Below are positions 35,522 through 45,153 of a stretch of 64,000 nucleotides of DNA, in pieces. The notes below the pieces were generated by a model, which ran no database searches, was not told where the DNA came from, and saw only the letters and a program-made list of their open reading frames with translations. The stretch comes from Colwellia sp. GTDB lineage: Bacteria > Pseudomonadota > Gammaproteobacteria > Enterobacterales > Alteromonadaceae. Position numbers and translations under genes: made by a program. The DNA lies in NCBI GenBank assembly GCA_013215655.1, contig JABSOX010000020.1:1-64000 (forward strand). Direction: 5' to 3'. Numbering within the stretch: position 1 is the first letter of the stretch; each line of letters opens with the position of its first letter.

Positions 35522-37711
35522 TTACAATGCCTGTAGTTTTGCATAACTAACCACTAACCATTTACTACCAACATCGGCAAAATTCACCTGAATACGACTT
35601 TGGGCGCCGCTACCTTCATAATTTAGCACCACACCTTCGCCAAACTTAGCATGTAATACTGACTGGCCTAAACTGAATCCTGTATTATCAAACGTTTCAG
35701 TTGTAAACGTTGATGAAAACCGGCCACTATTTACCGGTCGAGTGACTTGATTTTGCAATCGAATCTCTTCGGTACATTGTTCCGGTAATTCACGCAAAAA
35801 TCGACTGGCTTTATGGTTCTTTTCTTGCCCATATAAACGTCGACTTTCAGCATGACACAAGTATAGCTTATGCATCGCTCTTGTCATGCCAACGTAACAT
35901 AAACGTCGTTCCTCTTCTAAACGACCTATTTCTTCAACTGACCGTTGCGAAGGAAACATGCCTTCTTCCAAACCGGCAATGAAAACCAGAGGAAACTCCA
36001 AACCTTTTGCCGAATGCATCGTCATTAACTGTACTGCAGGCTCATACTCATCCGCTTGTGATTCACCTGACTCAAGGGCTGCATGAGTTAAAAAAGACGT
36101 TAATTTACTTTGTTCTTCTTCGAGATCAGGGTCAACCTCATAAGTTTGACAGGCGGTTATTAATTCATTTAAGTTCTCAATACGAGCTTCCGCACGTTCC
36201 CCCTTTTCAGCTTGATACATAGCTTTTAGGCCACTGTGCTGAATAATGAAATTTGCTTGTTGATCTAAATCTAAATCTTCCGAGTCATCTTCTAATTGGT
36301 CAATTAAATCAACAAAGTTATTAATGACCTTAGCACTACGACCTTTTAAGGCATCATGCTTTAACATATGTTGGCATGCTTGCCACAAAGTCATTTCTAA
36401 ACTTCGTGCTGCATCTCTAACTAAGCTGATACTTTGATTACCAATGCCTCGTGTTGGCGTATTAATAATACGCTCAAACGCAGCATCATCATTGCGGTTA
36501 TTGATCAAACGTAAATAAGCGAGGGCATCTTTAATTTCTTGGCGTTCAAAAAATCGTTGCCCACCATAAATACGATAAGGTAAATTCGCTTGTAATAACG
36601 CTTCTTCTAACAAGCGCGATTGAGCATTACTACGGTATAAAATGGCGACATTATCTAATGTGCGTTTATCCGGTAAAGGACAATCATCACGCCAAGCCAT
36701 TATTCTTCCAGCAATAAAACGTGCTTCATCAATTTCATTAAATGCGGTATAAATGGATATTTTTTCCCCATCTTTATCTTCGGTCCAAAGTTCTTTACCG
36801 AGGCGGTTATTATTATTTGAAATAAGTTGATTAGCAGCATTCAAGATATTAGCTGTTGAGCGATAATTCTGCTCCAAACGTATGGTTTGTGCATTCTCAA
36901 ACTCATTGAGAAAGCGTTGGATATTTTCAATTTTTGCGCCACGCCAACCATAAATAGACTGATCATCGTCACCAACAATCATTACTTTTGATCTTTTATG
37001 ACCTAATATCGTTAACCATGCATATTGAATAGCGTTTGTATCTTGAAACTCATCAACCAATATATGTTTAAATCGCTGTTGGTAATGCTCCAATAAAACG
37101 GGATTATTTAACCAAAGTTCATGAGCCCGCAATAACAGTTCAGCAAAATCCACTAGACCCGCTCGATCACAAGCTTCTTGATAACCACGATAAATTTTTA
37201 CAAATGTTTGTTCGGTAGGATCATCATATACTTCAATGTGTTGCGGACGAATTCCTTCATCTTTTTTACCATTGATATACCATTGTACTTGCTTAGGTGG
37301 CCAACGTTTTTCATCTATTCCTAATGTACGGATAATACGTTTTACTAATCTCAATTGATCATCAGAATCTAAGACTTGAAAGGCTTGTGGCAGCTTTGCT
37401 TCTTGAAAATGCATACGTAATAGCCGATGCGCTAATCCATGAAAGGTGCCAACCCACATACCATGCACGTTGCCATCTACAGTTTGTTCAACACGAGCTC
37501 GCATTTCAGCCGCGGCTTTATTGGTAAAGGTTACTGCTAAAATACTGTGTGATGAGGCATGTTCAACTTGCATTAACCAAGCAATACGCTGTACTAATAC
37601 ACGTGTTTTACCACTGCCAGCACCCGCTAAAACCAACATATTTTGTAATGGCGCAGCAACAACATCACGTTGCTTCTCGTTTAATGAATCAAGTAACTGG
37701 GAAACATCCAT
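35522..37711 (-). CDS. uvrD: DNA helicase II UvrD
   Basis: 729 residues, usual length. Superfamily 1A motifs are in order: Walker A LAGAGSGKTRVL, VDEFQDTN, GDDDQSIYGWRGA, LEQNYRSTANIL, TMHSAKGLEFPLVF and VGMTRAM. The C-terminal Tudor-like part (HAKFGEGVVLNYEGSG) binds RNA polymerase or partners. It unwinds DNA 3' to 5' in mismatch and nucleotide excision repair. It lies in the conserved dapF-uvrD cluster. Confidence 0.97.
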   Translation of the reverse strand: MDVSQLLDSLNEKQRDVVAAPLQNMLVLAGAGSGKTRVLVQRIAWLMQVEHASSHSILAVTFTNKAAAEMRARVEQTVDGNVHGMWVGTFHGLAHRLLRMHFQEAKLPQAFQVLDSDDQLRLVKRIIRTLGIDEKRWPPKQVQWYINGKKDEGIRPQHIEVYDDPTEQTFVKIYRGYQEACDRAGLVDFAELLLRAHELWLNNPVLLEHYQQRFKHILVDEFQDTNAIQYAWLTILGHKRSKVMIVGDDDQSIYGWRGAKIENIQRFLNEFENAQTIRLEQNYRSTANILNAANQLISNNNNRLGKELWTEDKDGEKISIYTAFNEIDEARFIAGRIMAWRDDCPLPDKRTLDNVAILYRSNAQSRLLEEALLQANLPYRIYGGQRFFERQEIKDALAYLRLINNRNDDAAFERIINTPTRGIGNQSISLVRDAARSLEMTLWQACQHMLKHDALKGRSAKVINNFVDLIDQLEDDSEDLDLDQQANFIIQHSGLKAMYQAEKGERAEARIENLNELITACQTYEVDPDLEEEQSKLTSFLTHAALESGESQADEYEPAVQLMTMHSAKGLEFPLVFIAGLEEGMFPSQRSVEEIGRLEEERRLCYVGMTRAMHKLYLCHAESRRLYGQEKNHKASRFLRELPEQCTEEIRLQNQVTRPVNSGRFSSTFTTETFDNTGFSLGQSVLHAKFGEGVVLNYEGSGAQSRIQVNFADVGSKWLVVSYAKLQAL

Positions 37712-37748
37712 AGAGGGGTATTATTAAAGTTGAAAAATGATGGCAGTA

Positions 37749-38498
37749 CTATATCAAACCATGTAGTTCAACTACATCAGATAATTCGATATTTGGTAAA
37801 ACGGATAAGGGTTTACCAACATTATAACAAGATAACCAAGCCGTTTGGCATCCCGCGTCTTGTGCTCCCAAGATATCACTACGACCACAATCACCAACAT
37901 GTAATAATTCATCAGTTTTTATCGATAGCTCATTACATGCAGCGACAAACATATCCGCAAAAGGTTTTTGTCGGTAATGTACATTGCCATCTATACCTGC
38001 ATGTTTTCCTGCATGTTTTCCTGCATGAAAAGTAGCCGAAAAATAGTGTTCAATACCAATAGACTTAGTATCAACATTACCGTTACTTATTGCGATTAAA
38101 GGCCATACTTTTTGTAAACTAGCTAATAATTGATGAACAGGCTCAGCAACAGTAAAGTTGCTTCTCTGTTCAATAAAATAATTTAATGCTAATTGAGCTT
38201 CTGTTTGGGCAACGGCAACTGAAAGTCCGAAACTTTTAAATCCTAAAAAATAACTTTCTAATCGTAAGGCCACAACGTCATGAATAAGAAAGTTATTATT
38301 AGTGAGTGCTTGTTGACGATAATGCCACCAAAATTTACTATCCAAACAAGTGGTATTTATAGAAGTGAGTCTGCTTTTAGCAAAATACACCACCATTTTT
38401 TTATCAATCGCCAGCATAATAGGTCGATTACTATAAAGGGTATCGTCTAAATCAAAACTAATTGCTTTAAACGGTTTAAGGCGACGGTAAAACTTCAT
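37749..38498 (-). CDS. HAD-family phosphatase, YigB-like
   Basis: 249 residues with DxD motif FDLDDTLY, Thr/Ser motif (AISNGN), and VGDCGRSDILGA for metal binding. YigB is a pyrimidine/FMN phosphatase of this position in enteric genomes. An unusual insert reads HAGKHAGKHAG, from a 12-bp tandem repeat in the gene (37996-38027). It lies 30 bases after DUF484, where xerC is usual in this cluster. Confidence 0.87.
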   Translation of the reverse strand: MKFYRRLKPFKAISFDLDDTLYSNRPIMLAIDKKMVVYFAKSRLTSINTTCLDSKFWWHYRQQALTNNNFLIHDVVALRLESYFLGFKSFGLSVAVAQTEAQLALNYFIEQRSNFTVAEPVHQLLASLQKVWPLIAISNGNVDTKSIGIEHYFSATFHAGKHAGKHAGIDGNVHYRQKPFADMFVAACNELSIKTDELLHVGDCGRSDILGAQDAGCQTAWLSCYNVGKPLSVLPNIELSDVVELHGLI

Positions 38499-38528
38499 TT
38501 ATCTGTTATTTCTAATATATTACAAACA

Positions 38529-39236
38529 CTAAAGAGATAATTGCTGCTGAAGTAATTTAGCAATAAGTTTTCTAAATTGGCTTAATAACAAGGTATCCAT
38601 ACGGGGATCAAAGTGTTCAGCATCCGCACTACTAATCGCTAAAAAACCAAGCTCTTTATCATGGTGAGATAACTTAACCAAAACAACGGAGCCTGTTGTT
38701 GCTTGAGAAAAAATAAGTTGTTGCTCACTTTGTTGCAAACGTCCAAAGTAATATTCATCTTGAGACAAACGATTTTGCATTACGCCAGCGCAATCATTAC
38801 TGACCAAGCTATGATGTTCTAGTTCAACAGGCTGTTTTAACCACAATTTCAAATCGGCTAGTGATAACAGTTCAGTGGTGGTTTTATGTAAACAATCCAA
38901 TAAATCGACCGCCGAATCGCTATCAAGTAAATGAATATATAGATCACTATAAAGTGCAAATAACTGTTCATTTTGATTAGCAATTGACATCAATTGGGTA
39001 ATTTCTTCTTCTAAACCGTGTATTTTCTGTCTTAATTGCTGCTGTTGTCTTTCAACAAGTGAAATCGTGCCTCTATGATGATCGGTCACCCGTAAACTTG
39101 TTAATAATTCAGGATGACGATTAAATAAATCAGGGTTATCCTCTAAATAGCTCACCACAATTTCATCAGATAATTTAAGCTCAGCTGATTGCATTAAGTT
39201 TTGTTTAGTTGTTTCAGTATCTTTTTCTATTTTCAT
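38529..39236 (-). CDS. DUF484 family protein
   Basis: 235 residues, cytoplasmic. The conserved N-terminus VVSYLEDNPDLFNRHPELL, followed by SLVERQQQQLRQKI, is a DUF484 signature, with a GAF-like region after it. The E. coli relative, YigA, has no known role, but the gene is regularly found between dapF and xerC. Here it is followed directly by the HAD gene. Confidence 0.9.
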   Translation of the reverse strand: MKIEKDTETTKQNLMQSAELKLSDEIVVSYLEDNPDLFNRHPELLTSLRVTDHHRGTISLVERQQQQLRQKIHGLEEEITQLMSIANQNEQLFALYSDLYIHLLDSDSAVDLLDCLHKTTTELLSLADLKLWLKQPVELEHHSLVSNDCAGVMQNRLSQDEYYFGRLQQSEQQLIFSQATTGSVVLVKLSHHDKELGFLAISSADAEHFDPRMDTLLLSQFRKLIAKLLQQQLSL

Positions 39237-39302
39237 TGCTTAATTCTTCGTTTAATTTTTTTAATATCAAGTTGCGTACTTAATTACTCAACTTACAAGT
39301 CA

Positions 39303-40133
39303 TTAAAGGTGTATTTGAGCATCAAAAACATGCACCGCAGGGCCCGACATTTTCACGGGGTTCCCCGGACCTTTCCAATAAATTCTTAACTTGCCACCAG
39401 GCAATTCAACAGTAACTTGTTTTGCTAATTTCTTCTGCATTTGACCAATAACGACTGCCGCACAAGCACCACTTCCACAAGCTAAAGTTTCACTGGCACC
39501 ACGCTCAAAAACACGCAATTTAATATAATCCGGTGCCACAACTTCCATGAAACCGACATTCACTTGTTTAGGAAAACGCTCATGAACAGATAAAGCGGCG
39601 CCCAATGAAGCAACAGGTGCATCTAGTACAGAATCGACAGTCACCACACAGTGAGGATTACCCATAGAGACGACACCACACAATACAGTTTCATCTTCAC
39701 TACGTAAAATGTAGGTTCCTTCTGCTTTTTGTGCCATAAATGGTACTCGTTCAGGGTCAAATTGCGGCACTGGCATAGTGACCGAAATATTACCATCACG
39801 TTCAACATATAAAGTCATTTTTCCTGACTGTGTTGATACTTTTATTTTATTTTTATTGGTTAATCTTTTCATGCGTACAAATCGTGCAAAACAACGTGCG
39901 CCATTGCCACATTGACTAACTTCGCTGCCATCTGCGTTATATATGCGATAATGAAAATCTAAATCAGGATCATAAGGCGGCTCAACAACTAAAAGCTGAT
40001 CAAAGCCTACACCTAAATTACGATCAGCTAAGTGCTTTATTTGTTCATTTGATAAATATACATTTTGAGTAACGTTATCCAGTACTAGAAAATCATTACC
40101 TAAACCATGCATTTTAGAAAAATTAACTAACAT
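39303..40133 (-). CDS. dapF: Diaminopimelate epimerase
   Basis: 276 residues. It converts LL- to meso-diaminopimelate without a cofactor, for lysine and peptidoglycan synthesis. The two catalytic cysteines lie in [13 protein letters not shown] and [14 protein letters not shown]. The start [19 protein letters not shown] is standard. It is 59 bases after lysA. Confidence 0.97.
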   Translation of the reverse strand: MLVNFSKMHGLGNDFLVLDNVTQNVYLSNEQIKHLADRNLGVGFDQLLVVEPPYDPDLDFHYRIYNADGSEVSQCGNGARCFARFVRMKRLTNKNKIKVSTQSGKMTLYVERDGNISVTMPVPQFDPERVPFMAQKAEGTYILRSEDETVLCGVVSMGNPHCVVTVDSVLDAPVASLGAALSVHERFPKQVNVGFMEVVAPDYIKLRVFERGASETLACGSGACAAVVIGQMQKKLAKQVTVELPGGKLRIYWKGPGNPVKMSGPAVHVFDAQIHL

Positions 40134-40192
40134 TTATTTTGTTTTCTCACTGAAAGATAAATCTATATTTAAGTTGTACTCGTTATATAGAT

Positions 40193-41440
40193 TTAAGGTA
40201 AAAGTGCTTCACCTTGCCAAAGTTGTTCTAGTGTTTCTCGTTGACGAATAACATGAGCCTGTTCACCATCAACCATTACTTCAACAACACGTGGTCGGCT
40301 ATTATAATTAGAGCTCATAGTAAAACCATATGCACCAGAAGAACGAACTGCTAACAAGTCACCTGCTTTTATTGCCAATGCACGGTCTTTACCTAAAAAG
40401 TCACCTGTTTCACAAACAGGGCCAACAATATCATATTTTTTTATTTCAACATCATCACGTTGTTCAACAGGAATTATAGCTTGCCATGCTTGATATAATG
40501 CCGGTCTGATCAAATCATTCATCGCGGCGTCAACAATGGCAAAATTACGGGCTTCGTTTGATTTAATAAATTCAACTTCGGTCACCAAAATACCGGCATT
40601 TGCCATAATGGCACGACCCGGCTCATAAATTAAGGTGATCTCTCGACCGTTAAGTTTTTCTGCAATAGCTTTAGCGTATTCATTAGGGTGGGGTGGTTGT
40701 TCATTGTCATAACAAACACCTAGTCCGCCACCAACATCGATGTGCGATAATTTTATTCCTTGCGTAGCCAAATTATCCACTAATAATAAAACACGGTCTA
40801 AGGCATCTAAAAAGGGCTTAATATCAGTTAACTGCGAGCCGATATGAGAATCAACCCCTTTTATAGCCACATGGGATAAGTCTGCAGCATATAAATAAAG
40901 CTGCTCAGCATCATCAATGCTGATGCCAAATTTATTTTCTTTAAGCCCTGTAGAAATATAAGGATGTGTACCCGCATCAACATCGGGATTTACTCGTAGC
41001 GAAATTGGCGCTATTTTATCCATAGACTTAGCCACCTGTTGAATACGATCCAACTCAGCTGCTGATTCAACATTAAAGCAATAAATGCCTTGTTCGAGAG
41101 CAAACTCAATTTCCTCTGATTTTTTACCAACGCCAGAAAAAACCACCTTATTAGCATCACCACCCGCTTTTAATACTCTCGCTAATTCACCTTTAGAGAC
41201 AATATCAAAACCTGAACCTAAACGTGCCATCACATTAAGTACTGCTAAATTACTATTAGCTTTTACCGCATAACAAACTAAATGAGGTCGCTCACCAGCG
41301 GCATTATTAAAAGCATGCCAATGACGCTCAATGGTTGCTCGCGAATAAATATACAAGGGTGTGCCATGCTTTTGAGCAAGTTCAGTAACAGCGCAATCTT
41401 CCGCAAAAAGTGAGTAGCTTCTTTGATTAAAAAAGTCCAC
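40193..41440 (-). CDS. lysA: Diaminopimelate decarboxylase
   Basis: 415 residues, starting at GTG 41440, two bases after the lptM stop codon. It is a PLP enzyme making lysine from meso-DAP. The PLP lysine is in CYAVKANSNLAVL, and SHIGSQ, GGGLGV and EPGRAIMANAG form the phosphate-binding and dimer site. The C-terminal region CETGDFLGKDRAL supplies the catalytic Cys. It is co-transcribed with lptM and probably dapF. Confidence 0.97.
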   Translation of the reverse strand: MDFFNQRSYSLFAEDCAVTELAQKHGTPLYIYSRATIERHWHAFNNAAGERPHLVCYAVKANSNLAVLNVMARLGSGFDIVSKGELARVLKAGGDANKVVFSGVGKKSEEIEFALEQGIYCFNVESAAELDRIQQVAKSMDKIAPISLRVNPDVDAGTHPYISTGLKENKFGISIDDAEQLYLYAADLSHVAIKGVDSHIGSQLTDIKPFLDALDRVLLLVDNLATQGIKLSHIDVGGGLGVCYDNEQPPHPNEYAKAIAEKLNGREITLIYEPGRAIMANAGILVTEVEFIKSNEARNFAIVDAAMNDLIRPALYQAWQAIIPVEQRDDVEIKKYDIVGPVCETGDFLGKDRALAIKAGDLLAVRSSGAYGFTMSSNYNSRPRVVEVMVDGEQAHVIRQRETLEQLWQGEALLP

Positions 41441-41442
41441 AG

Positions 41443-41613
41443 CTATTTCCCCTGCTCTTTATTATTACTGCTATCATGGCTGTTATCTGCTATCGATTTT
41501 TCTTGTGGAGTTGATTCAGGAGCTGTTTGATACAGGGGACCTTTAACTCCACAACCAGAAATAGCCAATATAAAGATAAAATAGACAAAAATAATTGAGT
41601 TTTGTTTACACAT
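41443..41613 (-). CDS. lptM: LPS assembly lipoprotein LptM (YifL)
   Basis: 56 residues, too short for ordinary gene calls. The lipobox ISGC, with Cys21, is followed by GVKGPLYQT, which is the family hallmark (Cys-Gly-x-Lys-Gly-Pro-Leu-Tyr). LptM helps oxidative maturation of the LptD/LptE translocon at the outer membrane. The tail is Asn/Ser/Glu rich. It precedes lysA, as in many gammaproteobacteria. An overlapping 65-residue frame on the same strand is a shadow. Confidence 0.9.
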   Translation of the reverse strand: MCKQNSIIFVYFIFILAISGCGVKGPLYQTAPESTPQEKSIADNSHDSSNNKEQGK

Positions 41614-41659
41614 ATTGATTTATTCGATTTTTTTCCCATGATAGACGTTTTATAATCAG

Positions 41660-41680
41660 ATTGGTATAACAGCTCCGCTT
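41660..41680. repeat. Fragment of a family A repeat end
   Basis: The reverse strand reads TATACCAATCTGATTA, related to the end of family A elements (TATACCAATTTCATTA). No partner end is evident. It lies between the divergent lptM and cyaY genes. Confidence 0.45.
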
Positions 41681-41746
41681 TAAACAAACATTAAATTAGG
41701 TCTGTTAAGCTTTCGAATTTGACAGCCCCTAATTAAAGGATAATTA

Positions 41747-42067
41747 ATGAACGATAGTCAATACAATATACTTACCGACGACCTCTTGTTAGCCATAGAA
41801 GAAGCCATTGAAGGCTGCGGTCATGATATCGACTATGAAGGCGTTGGCAGTTTATTAACACTAACGTTTAAGAACACCACGAAAATCATCATTAATAAAC
41901 AAGCACCATTACAAGAAATATGGGTAGCGACAAAGTTTAATGGTCATCATTTTCAATATAACGATAAACAATGGATTGATAAGCGCAGTGATGAAGAATT
42001 TTGGCAATTTATATCAGCTGCGGTGAGTAAACAAGCAGAAAGTGACATTATCCTTTCAGCTCAATAA
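41747..42067 (+). CDS. cyaY: Frataxin homologue CyaY
   Basis: 106 residues. The frataxin fold is visible: an acidic N-terminal helix (DDLLLAIEEAIEGCG), DIDYEGVGSLLTLTF, then IIINKQAPLQEIWVATKFNGHHF. It binds iron and modulates cysteine desulfurase IscS in Fe-S cluster synthesis. It is divergent from lptM-lysA, the usual layout, and precedes hemC on the same strand. Confidence 0.93.
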   Translation: MNDSQYNILTDDLLLAIEEAIEGCGHDIDYEGVGSLLTLTFKNTTKIIINKQAPLQEIWVATKFNGHHFQYNDKQWIDKRSDEEFWQFISAAVSKQAESDIILSAQ

Positions 42068-42114
42068 ACCACGGTCTAGTTTCAACAAAAAAATAAGTCT
42101 TACAGGAAAACTTC

Positions 42115-43062
42115 ATGACAACTCAAACTATACGTATTGCCACCAGAAAAAGTGCTTTAGCATTGTGGCAAGCTGAATACGTAAAAGCCCAATTAGAGCA
42201 CTTTCATCCGGATATTATTGTAGAACTTGTTCCGATGACCACCAAAGGCGACATTATTTTAGATACGCCATTGGCAAAAGTAGGCGGTAAAGGCTTATTT
42301 GTTAAAGAGTTAGAAGTTGCCATATTAGAAAACCGTGCCGATATCGCCGTGCACTCAATGAAAGATGTACCAGTTGAATTTCCACAAGGGTTAGGGTTAG
42401 AAGTTATTTGCCCAAGAGAAGATCCTCGTGATGCCTTTGTTTCAAACAAAATTGCGAGTCTGTCTGAACTACCTGAAGGCGCTATTGTTGGTACCTCAAG
42501 TTTACGCCGCCAATGCCAAATTAAAGCCCTTCGTCCAGATCTAGATATTCGCGATTTACGTGGTAATGTTAATACACGTTTAAGAAAATTAGATGATGGT
42601 GAATATGATGCCATTATTCTTGCCGCAGCTGGCTTAATTCGCTTAGAAATGCCTGAACGTATTCGAGAATATATTGCCCCTGAAGTTATGTTACCTGCTA
42701 ACGGACAAGGCGCAGTTGGTATTGAATGTCGTAATGATGATCAAACCATAAAAGCTTTATTGGCTCCTCTTGGGTGTAAAGAAACGCATATCCGTGTATT
42801 AGCAGAACGCGCAATGAACAGAGCACTTGAAGGCGGCTGCCAAGTCCCTATTGGTAGTTATGCAATCATTGAAAATAATAATAATGATGAATTATATTTA
42901 CGTGGTTTAGTAGGCGCAACCGATGGCAGTACAATTCTTCATAGTGAAATTCGTGGTTCATTAGCGCAAGCAGAAAGTTTAGGAGAACAATTAGCTCAAG
43001 ATCTACTATCTCAAGGTGCTGATAAAATATTACGACAAGTATATGACGAGCATCAATCTTAA
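42115..43062 (+). CDS. hemC: Porphobilinogen deaminase
   Basis: 315 residues. It joins four porphobilinogens to hydroxymethylbilane. [18 protein letters not shown] starts the fold; [23 protein letters not shown] and [12 protein letters not shown] contain the substrate-binding residues. The dipyrromethane cofactor Cys is in [18 protein letters not shown] precedes the ATG. Its end overlaps the hemD start by 20 bases. Confidence 0.97.
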   Translation: MTTQTIRIATRKSALALWQAEYVKAQLEHFHPDIIVELVPMTTKGDIILDTPLAKVGGKGLFVKELEVAILENRADIAVHSMKDVPVEFPQGLGLEVICPREDPRDAFVSNKIASLSELPEGAIVGTSSLRRQCQIKALRPDLDIRDLRGNVNTRLRKLDDGEYDAIILAAAGLIRLEMPERIREYIAPEVMLPANGQGAVGIECRNDDQTIKALLAPLGCKETHIRVLAERAMNRALEGGCQVPIGSYAIIENNNNDELYLRGLVGATDGSTILHSEIRGSLAQAESLGEQLAQDLLSQGADKILRQVYDEHQS

Positions 43063-43792
43063 GGTATTGATCACACGACCTGAAAAATCTGGTCGTGTGT
43101 TGGCTGAAAGCCTATCAAGTATTGGTATATCCTCAATATGCCAACCGATGTTTGATTTCCAAAAATCAAATAACTTTCAGCATATACAGTCTTTATTAGA
43201 ATCACTGAAACAACCCATTCTTATTTTTGTTAGTACAGCGGCGGCTGAATTTGCGAATCAAATATCCCCCTTAGCGCAGTGGCCACAAACTAAAATAATC
43301 GCCGTTGGCGAAGCAACGACTAAGATACTTTATAACTTTGGACTGCAAGCCTCTTACCCACAGCAGCAAGATAGCGAGGGGATTTTATCTTTACCTGAGC
43401 TCCGTAAAGTAACAAATCAAGATATTGTTATTGTACGTGGTGATGGCGGTAGAGAACTATTAGCAGAAACATTGCAACAACGTGGAGCACATATTCATTA
43501 TATTGAAAGTTATCAACGTATATGGCGAACATTGGACAAAAAAATAAGCCAGCAATGGCGTGTTCAACAAATAAATTGTATCGTGATAACCAGTAACGCT
43601 TTATTAGAAAGCGTAGTACACTTACTTGATAAATCAGATAATTATTGGCAAAGCAGCTGTTTATGGATCGTCGCCAGCAAACGCATTGCCGATCACGCTA
43701 AAAAATTAAAATTGCAAAATGTTGTTAATGCTAATGGCGCCAACGAACAAGCAATTACCGCTGCTTTAGTTAACTATGGAATGAATTCATGA
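43043..43792 (+). CDS. hemD: Uroporphyrinogen-III synthase
   Basis: 249 residues from ATG 43043, preferred over an in-frame upstream start because it gives the standard N-terminus, [18 protein letters not shown]. It closes hydroxymethylbilane to uroporphyrinogen III. Two HemD lobes are visible ([25 protein letters not shown]). It overlaps hemC by 20 bases and hemX by four, so translation is probably coupled. Confidence 0.92.
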   Translation: MTSINLKVLITRPEKSGRVLAESLSSIGISSICQPMFDFQKSNNFQHIQSLLESLKQPILIFVSTAAAEFANQISPLAQWPQTKIIAVGEATTKILYNFGLQASYPQQQDSEGILSLPELRKVTNQDIVIVRGDGGRELLAETLQQRGAHIHYIESYQRIWRTLDKKISQQWRVQQINCIVITSNALLESVVHLLDKSDNYWQSSCLWIVASKRIADHAKKLKLQNVVNANGANEQAITAALVNYGMNS

Positions 43793-45153
43793 TTGATAAA
43801 AAAACTTCTGACGCCAAGGATAAGAGCGATGTAGATGTAGTTAAAGCAACTACCGGACTTTCTGCATCTATCACATTATCAGATCATACAAACAAAACGA
43901 ACAGTGAAACATCAGCTAAAGAAAGCGCAGTAAAAACTGACAGTAGCAATACCCAAAAAAATTCAAATGTTAAACCTAAGCCAATTCCCACTAAATCAAT
44001 TAAAAAAGAAAATATGCAATCAAAACCTCCAGCTCCAGCTAAAATATCCAAAACGGCACTATTATCATTTATCATCGCGCTGACTGCCCTAGGTGGTGTT
44101 GGCGGTCTTTATTATTGGCAAAACCAACAACACAACATATTCGCTCAAGATTTGTTGACTCAACTTAAACAGCAAACCACCAATAACAAACAACAAGCAA
44201 TACAATTATTAGCTGAGCAAAAAGATGCTCTAACACTTCAGTTAGAAAAAACACTTAGCGCTAATCAATTGGAAAGCCAACAAAAAATAACTAGCCTTGA
44301 AAATAACATTGCTCGTTTAAGCCAAAATCAACCCAGTGACTGGTTAATACATGAAGCTGAATATCTTATTCGTATTGCGGCACGTACCATCTGGTTAGAG
44401 CAAGATACTCGGGCAGCTATCAATTTACTTAAAGATGCCAATCAACGTATTAGCGAACTTAATTCACCTGAGTTTTTACCGATCAGACAATTGATACATC
44501 AAGATATTGAAGCTTTACAGCTTATGCCGGTATTAAATACGGAAGAAGTTATTTTGACTTTAATGGCCATGGAAAAACAAATTAAATCGCTATCGTTGGC
44601 TATGGTAAAAATCCCTAAAAGAACTGAACTTAACGAAAGCTTTGAGCTTACCGAAAATGCCAGTGATTGGCGCAGTAACTTGGCTAAAACATGGCATAAA
44701 TTTTTAGCTGATTTCATTACCATAAGTAGACGTACCGCTGATGTAGAGCCTTTAATGTCACCTCAATATCAACAGAATTTACGTGAAAACTTGGTATTAA
44801 AATTACAACTTGCACAATGGGCTGCCAGCAAACAAGAAAGTAAACTCTATAAACAAGTCATCAGCGATATTCAATTATGGCTTACCGAATATTTTGACAT
44901 GAGTGACACTGTTAACCAACGCTTTAACGATGGATTACAATCTCTTAGTAATGAAGTTGTTGCTTATGAATACAATAATAAACTTTCTTCTCTGCATGCC
45001 ATTCGAAACTTACTTAACGATAATTCCTTAAATAACCTTCCTCTCAAAGTAAAAGATGAGTTGCAACAGCCTGAACAAATAGAGCTTAAAGATCACATTG
45101 AAAAAGTAGAGCCAACAGTCGTTAACGAAAATAACTTAAACGAGGATACATAA
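43789..45153 (+). CDS. hemX: HemX-like membrane protein
   Basis: 454 residues. A low-complexity Lys/Thr/Ser-rich cytoplasmic N-terminus of about 85 residues leads to one membrane helix (LLSFIIALTALGGVGGLYYW, ~92-111). A periplasmic coiled coil and DUF513 region follow (WLIHEAEYLIRIAARTIWLEQD). Despite the name, no enzyme activity is confirmed. It overlaps hemD and hemY. Confidence 0.93.
   Translation: MIDKKTSDAKDKSDVDVVKATTGLSASITLSDHTNKTNSETSAKESAVKTDSSNTQKNSNVKPKPIPTKSIKKENMQSKPPAPAKISKTALLSFIIALTALGGVGGLYYWQNQQHNIFAQDLLTQLKQQTTNNKQQAIQLLAEQKDALTLQLEKTLSANQLESQQKITSLENNIARLSQNQPSDWLIHEAEYLIRIAARTIWLEQDTRAAINLLKDANQRISELNSPEFLPIRQLIHQDIEALQLMPVLNTEEVILTLMAMEKQIKSLSLAMVKIPKRTELNESFELTENASDWRSNLAKTWHKFLADFITISRRTADVEPLMSPQYQQNLRENLVLKLQLAQWAASKQESKLYKQVISDIQLWLTEYFDMSDTVNQRFNDGLQSLSNEVVAYEYNNKLSSLHAIRNLLNDNSLNNLPLKVKDELQQPEQIELKDHIEKVEPTVVNENNLNEDT

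Noticed and set aside
41490-41687. A 65-residue minus-strand frame
   Set aside because: It is a frame shadow over lptM, which has the proper lipobox and family motif.
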